From contig NZ_CP107918.1 of the NCBI RefSeq assembly GCF_036014195.1, positions 1,054,001-1,118,000 on the forward strand: a stretch of DNA of 64,000 nucleotides, in the 5' to 3' direction. Under the pieces are notes generated by a model. That model was given only the letters and a program-made list of their open reading frames with translations. It did not search any database and was not told the origin of the DNA. This stretch comes from Streptomyces sp. NBC_00442 (GTDB lineage: Bacteria; Actinomycetota; Actinomycetes; Streptomycetales; Streptomycetaceae). Made by a program: the position numbers and the translations under genes. Of this stretch, positions 25,296 through 32,762 are shown piece by piece; positions within the stretch are counted from its first letter, which is position 1; each line of letters opens with the position of its first letter.

Positions 25296-25313
25296 CCGGG
25301 GCGAGTGCCCCGG
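25296..25313. terminator. Weak bidirectional terminator hairpin
   Basis: CCGGGGC-GAGT-GCCCCGG forms a 7-bp stem with a 4-nt loop, 5 bp after the stop of the plus-strand gene, in a convergent gap. There is no U-tract. Confidence 0.4.
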
Positions 25314-25404
25314 CCGGCGGCATAACGGGCCCTGAGGGTAAGGGAATTGACGGGGCGCGCCGAGGGGCGGCGCGAGGCGGGGTCAGGTCAGGGCGGGGGT
25401 CAGG

Positions 25405-26403
25405 TCAGGTCAGGGCGGGGATGACCTGCTCGCCGTAGGCGTCGATGACGGCCTCGCGGGCGTCGTGCATGGCGTACACGGCGAACTGGTCGACACCGAG
25501 TTCGCGCAGCGCCTTCAGTTTCTCGATGTGCGCCTCGACCGGGCCGAGCAGGCAGAAACGGTCCACGATCTCGTCGGGCACGAAGGCGGTGTCGGGGTTT
25601 CCGGTCCGGCCGTGGTGGCTGTAGTCGTAGCCCTGGCGCTGCTTGATGTACGCGGTGAGTGCCTCGGGCACGAGACCGGAGTGTTCGCCGTAGCGGGACA
25701 CCAGGTCGGCGACATGGTTGCCGACCATGCCGCCGAACCAGCGGCACTGCTCGCGGGCGTGGGCCACGTCGTCGCCGACGTAGGCGGGCGCGGCGACACA
25801 GATCGTGATCGAATCCGGGTCGCGGCCCGCGTCGGCGGCGGCCTTGCGCACCGCCTTCACCATCCATTCGGTGAGGAAGGGATCGGCGAGCTGCAGAATG
25901 AACCCGTCGGCCTTCTGCCCGGCGAGCGCGAGCGCCTTCGGCCCGTACGCCGCCATCCAGACGGGCAGCTTGCCGTCCTTGACCCACGGCAGCCGCAGGG
26001 GCTGACCGTCGACCTCGGACTCGCGGCCCTCGGCGAGGTCGCGGATGACGCCGATCGCCTCGCCGAGCCTGGCCAGGGTGTTGGGCTTGCGGCCGGCCAC
26101 CCGCATCGCGGAGTCGCCGCGCCCGATGCCGCAGACCGTGCGGTTGCCGTACATGTCGTTGAGGGTGGCGAAGGTGGAGGCGGTCACCTCCCAGGTGCGG
26201 GTGCCGGGGTTGGTGACCATGGGGCCGACGGTCAGTTTGGTGGTGTGTTCCAGGATGCGGCTGTAGATGACGAACGGCTCCTGCCAGAGCACCGACGAGT
26301 CGAAGGTCCAGCCGTAGCGGAAGCCGTTGCGTTCGGCACGCCGCATCAGGCCGACGACGGCCGAGGCGGGCGGATCGGTCTGCAGGACAAGTCCGAAATC
26401 CAT
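25405..26403 (-). CDS. LLM-class F420-dependent oxidoreductase (TIGR03842-like)
   Basis: 332 aa from ATG 26403 with a GGAG site. It is a luciferase-like TIM barrel that uses cofactor F420 for hydride transfer to or from an unknown substrate. Typical strands are MDFGLVLQTDPP, TKLTVGPMVTNPGTRTWEVTAS, NRTVCGIGRGDSAMRVAG and LPVWMAAYGPKALALAGQKADG. From memory this subfamily commonly accompanies dihydropyrimidinase genes in Streptomyces; here hydA lies 8.5 kb away, past the glycan cassette. The stop lies in a short direct repeat: a 16-nt TCAGGTCAGGGCGGGG is present at 25383 and again at 25405. Confidence 0.88.
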   Translation of the reverse strand: MDFGLVLQTDPPASAVVGLMRRAERNGFRYGWTFDSSVLWQEPFVIYSRILEHTTKLTVGPMVTNPGTRTWEVTASTFATLNDMYGNRTVCGIGRGDSAMRVAGRKPNTLARLGEAIGVIRDLAEGRESEVDGQPLRLPWVKDGKLPVWMAAYGPKALALAGQKADGFILQLADPFLTEWMVKAVRKAAADAGRDPDSITICVAAPAYVGDDVAHAREQCRWFGGMVGNHVADLVSRYGEHSGLVPEALTAYIKQRQGYDYSHHGRTGNPDTAFVPDEIVDRFCLLGPVEAHIEKLKALRELGVDQFAVYAMHDAREAVIDAYGEQVIPALT

Positions 26404-26722
26404 GGTGCTCCTAGCGGTCCACGGTGCCTGACCTTGCAGGCCGGCTGCCTCGGCGGCGGTCCGAGGAGGGATAATCCTGGACTCCTTGCGGGGGCTTCGC
26501 AAGAGGGCTTCTCCGCGTGTCCGCCGCTCCTCGGGACAGTCTTCACGACCGGGTGCGCCCGCTGCCCGCCGCAGGACCGACGCCACGGCGCCGTCATGCG
26601 TCTGGCGCAGTCGGCTTCGGGTCGACGGTGCGCGCGGGGGTGTGCCGATGGGCGCGCGACCGTACGCGAGAGGGGGCGGCGTTCGCACGCCGCCCCCTCG
26701 CCCCACCTCGGGGCCCGTCGCG
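26404..26722. other. Intergenic region at the left edge of the glycan cassette
   Basis: 319 bp contain the leader of the LLM oxidoreductase and the terminator of the Stealth gene. A CTTGCG/CGCAAG hairpin lies at about 26484-26502, and GGATAAT at 26468-26474 is one of the few A/T-rich patches, perhaps part of a promoter. No open frame here has a plausible start and codon usage. Confidence 0.4.
26670..26699 (-). terminator. Terminator after the GT4-Stealth gene
   Basis: A perfect 12-bp stem pairs 26670-26681 with 26688-26699 around TTCGCA. It begins 23 bp past the gene's stop on the minus strand. Confidence 0.75.
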
Positions 26723-29560
26723 TCAGTGTGCCTGCTCGAAGGGCGAGGGCACGGGGTAGTAGGCCGCGAGGAAGGCGCGCAGGGTGCGGTCCTGCTCCTG
26801 GACCGAGACCTCCGCGTTGGCCGATTCACCGATGCAGAAGACGGCGCGGTTGCGGGTGGCCAGCAGACGGCTCAGGACCGTGTGGTGCTGGGGATTGCCC
26901 ACGTTGACGTAGGTGCAGGAGATCGTCGAGGGGGTGGAGCGTCCCGTCAGATATCCGTAGTGGTGGTGCAGGGACGACGTCACGGACAGGTCGGAGGAGG
27001 CGCGGAAGCGGCTCGCGGCCGTGGCCGCGATCTGCTCCGGGAACTTCTCGCCGATCTCGGCCAGGACGCTGCGCCGCAGCGGGTGCGGGGCGTGCAGGAA
27101 GCTGTGCGTGGCGGTGCGGCCGAACATCCCCTCAAGGAGCGCCCTGTTGTTCTTCGCCGCCGCGAAGTAGCCCTCTTCGTCGTCGGAGAGTTCGTTCGGC
27201 GGAACCGCGGTCGGCGAACGGAAGTGGTGGGCGTTGCCGTTGCTGTCGAAGAAGGACTGCGCGGTGAGCGGCCGGCCGATGAACACGTCGTCGTTGAGGT
27301 AGAGGAAGTGCTCCGACAGGCCCTCGATACGGTGCAACTGGCTTTCGATGGCATGGGAGTTGAAGGTCGGCAGCCAGCTCGGGTCGCCGAAGATCTCACG
27401 GTGGCTGACCACGTTGATGCGCGGGTCGCTGGTGTCGAGCCAGGCGGGCACCTGGTCGTCGGTGACCAGGTGGATGGTGCGCACCCAGGGCGCGTACATG
27501 GCGAGCGAGCGCAGGGAGTAGCGCAGTTCGTCACGGTTGCGGAAGCGTACGTCGCCGTGGTCCGCGCCGCCGGCGGTGGTGATGCCGGCCGCCGCGCGCG
27601 CGGCGTCGCGCCGCTGCTGCCAGGCCGGGTCGGTGTCGTCGACCCAGGTGTAGACGACGTCGATGGGGAAGTCGATGTCGTTCATGAGGCGTCCGGTGAA
27701 CGCCTTGGCGGTGGGGTGCTCGCGCTCCCCCACCCGCAAGGTGGCGTCGGCCTCCAGGTCGGGGAGGCGCGGGCCGATCAGGGTCGAGCCGCGCGGGGCC
27801 TTGCGCCAGCCGGGGAACTCGTCGTCCTCGGCGCTGGTTTCCCAGAACTCGACGGTGCAGCCGAAGGCGGGGCCGTAGCGCAGGGTGCGGCTGGTCGTGG
27901 TGACCGGCTTGAAGACGCGTACGCCCGCCACGTCGCCGGCGTCGCGCAGCCGCTCGGCGAGCCAGGCGCCGGGGGCCGCCCCGCTGGGCGCGATGAGCTC
28001 GGCGTACACGGGCTTGCCGTGGAGTTCGGTGGCCAGGGCCGCCAGGGTCTCGGGCCTGCGCTCGACCTCGACGGCGATCCGGTGGGCGGTGCCGGCGTCA
28101 CGCAGCAGCAGGTACGGGATCCGGTGGGCGTCGAGGGCGGCGGTGGCCAGTTCGAGGTTCCACTCGGCCATGCGGGGGGCCAGGATGTCGTCGCGGACCT
28201 CGGCGAGGCGGCCGGCGGTGCGCACCACGGTGCCGGTGCGGTCCTGTGCCTGGAGCAGGACTTCGCGCGCCTTCTGCTCGTCGGCGGAGTCGGCGAGGCC
28301 GGTGACGGGGGCGCTGACGTTGAAGCTGCGGGTGCCGCCGGCCGCGATGCGCCGGGCGGTCCGGTCGGCGCGCTCGGCCAGGCGCTTCGGGTCGTCGCGC
28401 CGGGCCACGAGGCGCGTGAAGAGCTCCTCCCAGCGGGCCGTGATCTCCGCGGCGCCGAAGCGTTCGCGCACGCCGGTGCGGGCGGCCGCGCCATAGGCGC
28501 GCCGGGTGTCCTCGTCCTCCATCAGCTTCGCCATGGACGCGGCGAGGGAGTCCTTGTCGGCGTCGGGCACGAGCAGCCCGTCCACGCCGTGGCGGATGAT
28601 CTCGGCGGGGCCGGTGACGATGTCGTACGCGACGACGGGGACGCCCGCCGCGAAGACCTCCAGGAGCACCAGGGGGAAGGCCTCGTTGCGGGAGGGCAGC
28701 ACGGCGAGTGCCGCCTTGGCCCACTCCTCCTCCATCTGGGCGGAGCGGCCGAGCAGGTGCACGCGGTCGTGCAGGGACAGGCCGTCGACCAGGCGGCGCA
28801 GGTTCACCTCCTGCGGGCCGTCGCCGAAGATCCGCATGGTCCACCCGGGGTGGTCGTCGGCGATCGAGGCGAAGGCCTCGACGGCGTGGTCGAGCTGCTT
28901 CTCCGGGGTCATGCGGGCGGCAAGGACGATGGCCTTGCTGTCGAGGTCGGAGCGGGGGCGGAAGCCGTCCGGCACGGCGTTGGGGATCGCTATGAGTTCC
29001 GGGGCGGCCGCCCCGAGGCTGTCGGCGAACCAGTCGTTGGTGCGGCCGGTCAGGGAGACGAGGGCATCGATGCGGGGCGCGAAGACCAGCAGGGGCTCGC
29101 CGGACACGCCGCGCAGCTGGGAGGCCCGGTGCTCCTGGTGGACCGTGATCACCCGGCTGGGCGCCAGGATGGCGGCGGCGGCCATCAGGGCGGGCGTGGT
29201 GGTGATGAGCACGTCGGTGTCGAGCGAGCCGAGCGCGGCGGTCATCTCGATGTCGGAGAGCCGGTCGAAGGTGGACTCCCAGGACGGCTTGATGAGCTCG
29301 CTCGGCAGGGACGCCAGGGTGCGGCAGTCCTGCTCGGCCAGGTCGTGGGAGCGCACGGGCCGCCCGTAGGAGCCGGTGCGGTCCACGAGATAGCGGCGCG
29401 GGACGCCGCGGCCGGCCTCGAAGAACGGCTCGGAGCGGGTCTTGAAGACGCTGATCACTTCCACCTGATGACGGGGCATCAGATGGGTGGCCTGGGTATA
29501 GACGGCCATCTCGGTGCCGCCCATCTCGTCGCCCCAGGTGAGCAGGAAAGTGATCTTCAT
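26723..29560 (-). CDS. Bifunctional GT4 glycosyltransferase / Stealth hexose-1-phosphate transferase
   Basis: 945 aa from ATG 29560, in a 4-bp overlap with the upstream gene. Residues 1-395 are a GT-B glycosyltransferase of family 4: TWGDEMGGTEMAVYTQA at the acceptor side, LAARMTPEKQLDHAVEAF, and the E-x7-E sugar-nucleotide motif Glu293...Glu301 in EAFPLVLLE. Residues 470-630 resemble the nucleotidyltransferase-like spacer of actinobacterial Stealth proteins. The Stealth blocks follow: CR1 IDVVYTWVDDTDPAW (632-647), CR2 from RNRDELRYSLRSL to HFLYLNDDVFIG (674-766), CR3 from FLHAPHPLRRSVL (820-870), and CR4 near 905-940. Stealth enzymes build phosphodiester-linked surface glycans. Product inferred. 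Confidence 0.88.
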   Translation of the reverse strand: MKITFLLTWGDEMGGTEMAVYTQATHLMPRHQVEVISVFKTRSEPFFEAGRGVPRRYLVDRTGSYGRPVRSHDLAEQDCRTLASLPSELIKPSWESTFDRLSDIEMTAALGSLDTDVLITTTPALMAAAAILAPSRVITVHQEHRASQLRGVSGEPLLVFAPRIDALVSLTGRTNDWFADSLGAAAPELIAIPNAVPDGFRPRSDLDSKAIVLAARMTPEKQLDHAVEAFASIADDHPGWTMRIFGDGPQEVNLRRLVDGLSLHDRVHLLGRSAQMEEEWAKAALAVLPSRNEAFPLVLLEVFAAGVPVVAYDIVTGPAEIIRHGVDGLLVPDADKDSLAASMAKLMEDEDTRRAYGAAARTGVRERFGAAEITARWEELFTRLVARRDDPKRLAERADRTARRIAAGGTRSFNVSAPVTGLADSADEQKAREVLLQAQDRTGTVVRTAGRLAEVRDDILAPRMAEWNLELATAALDAHRIPYLLLRDAGTAHRIAVEVERRPETLAALATELHGKPVYAELIAPSGAAPGAWLAERLRDAGDVAGVRVFKPVTTTSRTLRYGPAFGCTVEFWETSAEDDEFPGWRKAPRGSTLIGPRLPDLEADATLRVGEREHPTAKAFTGRLMNDIDFPIDVVYTWVDDTDPAWQQRRDAARAAAGITTAGGADHGDVRFRNRDELRYSLRSLAMYAPWVRTIHLVTDDQVPAWLDTSDPRINVVSHREIFGDPSWLPTFNSHAIESQLHRIEGLSEHFLYLNDDVFIGRPLTAQSFFDSNGNAHHFRSPTAVPPNELSDDEEGYFAAAKNNRALLEGMFGRTATHSFLHAPHPLRRSVLAEIGEKFPEQIAATAASRFRASSDLSVTSSLHHHYGYLTGRSTPSTISCTYVNVGNPQHHTVLSRLLATRNRAVFCIGESANAEVSVQEQDRTLRAFLAAYYPVPSPFEQAH

Positions 29561-30558
29561 CGGTTGGCGTCCTCGGGTGTGACGAAGGGGGTGCAGCTGA
29601 CGGCGAGGGTGCCGGCTGCCGAGAGATGGGCGTGCACGCGCAGCACGGTGCCGTCCTCCAGGGCGATGCTGCGGAAGGGCGTGCGGAAGACCCGCTTGGG
29701 GTTGCGTACGTCGGTGAGCCGGCGCGCGATCTTGAGGTGGGTGGTTCCGGAGGTCAGCCGGATGTCCCACATGCGCTGCCCGCGGCCTCCGCGGCTCATC
29801 TCGGCGAGCGGCAGCTCGAAGGTGAACTCCGGGCCCTGCCAGTGGGTGCGCACGGTCAGCGGGGTGCCGCCCACGCCGCGCCGTACGGCCTCGGCCGTGT
29901 AGCGGGGGGCGGAGGCACGCACCGCGAGGAGGCGGCCGCTCACGGTGATCCGGTCCCACTTCAGTTCGAGCTTGGTCAGCTCGGCCTGGCGGCGCGGCGC
30001 GGAGACCTTGACCATGGCGTGGCCGTCGAGGGTGCGGACCACGCGGTAGTGCACCCCGGTGGCGGGGTCCGGGGGCGTGCGCAGCGTGGGTCCGTCCGAC
30101 ACCGCTTCGTGGAGCGCGGCGATCGGGGTGCGGCGTATTCGCCCCTGGTGGTCGACGGCCACCAGGCTCATGCGCCACAGGCCGTCGTCGAGGCGGGGGC
30201 CGTGCGTGGTGGGCGCGTCGTGGCGGGCGTGCCGCAGGGACGTCGTCAGGGTGAGCAACGTACCGCCGTCGGGCTGCGGTTCCCGTTCCAGGGGCAACTG
30301 CTCGACCCGGCCGTGCGACTCCAGGTGCAGCCGCACCTCGGCCGTGTCGGCGACGGGCGCGGGGCAGGGCAGGGCGACGTTGAGCGTGCGGCCGCCCAGG
30401 AGCGACAGGTGGACCGGGCGTAGCGGCGGCCCGGAGCGTGCCCGAGCGCCGAGCGCGGGCACCGTGTCGATCAGTTCGGCCCGGCGCCGGGCCCGCACCG
30501 CTGCGCCCCGGGCCCACTTCGCGGCGCGCACCGCGTGGGACAAAAGGGGTTCACCCAT
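29557..30558 (-). CDS. Beta-rich protein of unknown function coupled to the Stealth gene
   Basis: 333 aa from ATG 30558 (MGEPLLSHAVRAAKWARG). The N-terminal 40 residues are basic and helical (KWARGAAVRARRRAELID). The rest predicts as repeated beta strands in two or three sandwich-like units: LHLSLLGG-type strands, GLWRMSLVAVDHQGRIRRTPI, LELKWDRITVSGRLLAVRAS and TLRVHAHLSAAGTLAVS. No signal peptide, membrane span or catalytic motif is seen. Its stop overlaps the GT4-Stealth start (ATGA), so the two are made together. Such units often sit on teichoic-acid-type transferases. A carbohydrate-binding or scaffold role is an inference. Confidence 0.65.
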   Translation of the reverse strand: MGEPLLSHAVRAAKWARGAAVRARRRAELIDTVPALGARARSGPPLRPVHLSLLGGRTLNVALPCPAPVADTAEVRLHLESHGRVEQLPLEREPQPDGGTLLTLTTSLRHARHDAPTTHGPRLDDGLWRMSLVAVDHQGRIRRTPIAALHEAVSDGPTLRTPPDPATGVHYRVVRTLDGHAMVKVSAPRRQAELTKLELKWDRITVSGRLLAVRASAPRYTAEAVRRGVGGTPLTVRTHWQGPEFTFELPLAEMSRGGRGQRMWDIRLTSGTTHLKIARRLTDVRNPKRVFRTPFRSIALEDGTVLRVHAHLSAAGTLAVSCTPFVTPEDANR

Positions 30559-30923
30559 GACGCTCCGTTCTCCACATCTCTCAACCTGCGACCCTCGGTG
30601 TGAGGTACGCCCCCCTGCACGAGCCGGCACCGGCTCGCCCACCCCCGTGGCCGTTTCCGGCCGGATGGAACCTCGGAGCGATTTATTCACTCCTGTATTG
30701 CGCCATGGAGACGTATCTCACTGAGGACGCGTGGGTTCCGGCGGCGGGACACCTCAGGTTTCCTGAGGCTTTACCGACCGGCCAGGACCCACATGTTAAC
30801 TTCACATGGGATTCACATGGGATTGGCATGAGAATCCCTGGTTCAGTTGCTTCGTCGCGCCGGTGGGGACTCGCGTGGCTGCCGTCCCCCAGGGACGTTT
30901 TTTACACGGAGACAGAAAAAGAC
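30559..30923. promoter_or_regulatory. Divergent control region of the glycan cassette
   Basis: 365 bp between the divergent Stealth operons, clearly richer in A/T than the surroundings. It holds TTTATTCACTCCTGTATTGCG near 30680-30700, a perfect inverted repeat CCTCAGG-TTT-CCTGAGG at 30752-30768, and two adjacent 11-bp direct repeats TTCACATGGGA at 30801-30822, just after a GTTAAC. The direct repeats look like a tandem activator or repressor site for one or both operons. No gene is contained. Confidence 0.5.
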
Positions 30924-32762
30924 ATGACGAAGGCCCAAGAAGTATCTACGACCGGGGCCCGTCGCCGGGGGGCAGGCGTGGTGGAACAGCCAGACGCGTT
31001 CGGCGTCCAAGTGGTGCACGGGACGGTCAGGCCAAGCGCCGAGGCGTCCGGCCTGGTCTCCATGTACCGCAAGGTGCTTCCGGTCCAGGGCCGCAAGGCC
31101 ATCGCCCGGCGCTTCTCGCCCGCACAGCGCCGCAGGGTCAAGCAGCGCATCGGCGCCGCGTCGGCCGCCCTCCAGGCGGTCCAGATGCGGTCCTCCGCGT
31201 TCACGGCCACCCACCGCGCCGTGATCGCCCGGTCCGGTGCCACCGTCGTCACGGCCGAGGGACGGCTGCGGCTCGCCCTGCCCCAGCCGCGACTGTCGCC
31301 CGAGACGGCGCGGCGCGCCAATCTGGCCTTCGTCACCGAGGCGCTGTCCGGCGCGGGCATCGACTACTTCTGCATACGCCGCCAGGACCGCTCGGCCACC
31401 GCGGTCGCCGTCTCCCAAGCCGACCGCTCCGCCGCGCTGCTCGCCCTGAGCGCTCGCTGCGGCTCGCACCCCGGGTACCTGACCGCGTCGGCGGAGAGCG
31501 GGCGGGTCCTGGCGGGATCCCGGTCCGCGAGCTGGCAGCGGTTCTCCCACGCCGACGTGGTACGCGTCTTCGCCTATCACACCGACCCCGGCCGCCAGTT
31601 GGTCCTGGGCGCCGAGCACGGCTGCGACATCGAGTTCTGGGCCGCCGAAGGCGACCGTCTTACGGCGCCGCGGCGCAACTCCATAGCGGAGTCCGTGCCC
31701 GCGGTGGCCGGGGCCGTCGAGGTTCCGGTCGAGACCTTCACCGCCCGCTACGGCACCCGTGACCGCGCCCTCCTGACGGTCCGTACCCGGGAGGAGTTCA
31801 CCACGGTCCTGCCGCGCGACGTCACCTTCCCCGTGGACGCGGTCTACACCTGGGTCGACGGATCCGACCCCGCCTGGCTGGAGCGCCGTTCGCGCTTCTC
31901 GGGAGCCACCTATCACGCCGAGGCGGCCAACGCCGCGCGCTACGCCGACCACGACGAGCTGCGCTACTCGCTGCGCTCCCTGGACATGTACGCGCCGTGG
32001 ATCCGCACCATCTACATCGTCACCGACGACCAGACCCCGGCCTGGCTGGACACCTCGGCCCCGGGCATCAAGGTGGTCTCGCACCGCGACATCTTCAGCG
32101 ACCCCGGTGTGCTGCCGACGTTCAACTCGCACGCCATCGAGAGTCAGCTGCATCACATCGACGGTCTGTCGGAGCACTTCCTCTACTTCAACGACGACGT
32201 CTTCCTCGGCTCCGAGACAGCGCCCGGTGACTTCTTCGTCGCCAACGGCCTGACCAGGTTCTTCCCTTCGCCCGCGCTGGTGCCGCTCGGCCCGCTGTCC
32301 GCCGACGACGTCCCCGTCGCGGCCGCGGGAAAGAACAACCGCACCCTGATACAGCAGCGCTTCGGAACGACCCCCGTCGCGAAGATGCGCCACATGCCGC
32401 ACGCGCTGAGCCGCAGCGTCCTGGACGAGATCGAGACGGAGTTCGCCGAGCAGCACGCCACCACGGCCTCCCACCGGTTCCGCAGCAGTGACGACATCGC
32501 CATCCCCTCGTCGCTGTACCACTACCACGCCTTCCACACGCGCCGCGCGGTCCCCGGCGATCTGCGCTACGTGTACCGGGACGTCGCCCACCCGCACACG
32601 CCCAGCCAGCTGGACCGGCTGCTGCGCGACCGCGACAAGGACGTGTTCTGCCTGAACGACACCACGTCGGACGAGGCCGACTTCGCACGGAGCGACCGTC
32701 TGATACGGACGTTCCTCGAGGCCTACTTCCCGGTGGCGAGCAGGTTCGAGCGGGCCCGGTGA
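30924..32762 (+). CDS. Stealth family hexose-1-phosphate transferase
   Basis: 612 aa from ATG 30924 (MTKAQEVSTTG); the frame is open further upstream, but that part is the A/T-rich control region. Residues 120-300 resemble the spacer domain of the divergent Stealth protein (GCDIEFWAAEGD against GCTVEFWETSAED). CR1 is FPVDAVYTWVDGSDPAW (302-318). CR2 runs from DHDELRYSLRSLDMYAPWI through LPTFNSHAIESQLHHI to YFNDDVFLGS (343-430). CR3 (MPHALSRSVLDEIETEF, RFRSSDDIAIPSSLYHYHAF) and a C-terminal CR4 follow. There is no glycosyltransferase domain. It is a predicted cytoplasmic phosphotransferase for capsule- or teichoic-like polymer. The stop overlaps the PIG-L start. Confidence 0.88.
   Translation: MTKAQEVSTTGARRRGAGVVEQPDAFGVQVVHGTVRPSAEASGLVSMYRKVLPVQGRKAIARRFSPAQRRRVKQRIGAASAALQAVQMRSSAFTATHRAVIARSGATVVTAEGRLRLALPQPRLSPETARRANLAFVTEALSGAGIDYFCIRRQDRSATAVAVSQADRSAALLALSARCGSHPGYLTASAESGRVLAGSRSASWQRFSHADVVRVFAYHTDPGRQLVLGAEHGCDIEFWAAEGDRLTAPRRNSIAESVPAVAGAVEVPVETFTARYGTRDRALLTVRTREEFTTVLPRDVTFPVDAVYTWVDGSDPAWLERRSRFSGATYHAEAANAARYADHDELRYSLRSLDMYAPWIRTIYIVTDDQTPAWLDTSAPGIKVVSHRDIFSDPGVLPTFNSHAIESQLHHIDGLSEHFLYFNDDVFLGSETAPGDFFVANGLTRFFPSPALVPLGPLSADDVPVAAAGKNNRTLIQQRFGTTPVAKMRHMPHALSRSVLDEIETEFAEQHATTASHRFRSSDDIAIPSSLYHYHAFHTRRAVPGDLRYVYRDVAHPHTPSQLDRLLRDRDKDVFCLNDTTSDEADFARSDRLIRTFLEAYFPVASRFERAR

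Noticed and set aside
26486..29902. A 1138-codon plus-strand frame opposite the GT4-Stealth gene
   Set aside because: Antisense shadow; Gly/Val/Arg-rich with no start signal, while the minus strand has complete catalytic motifs.
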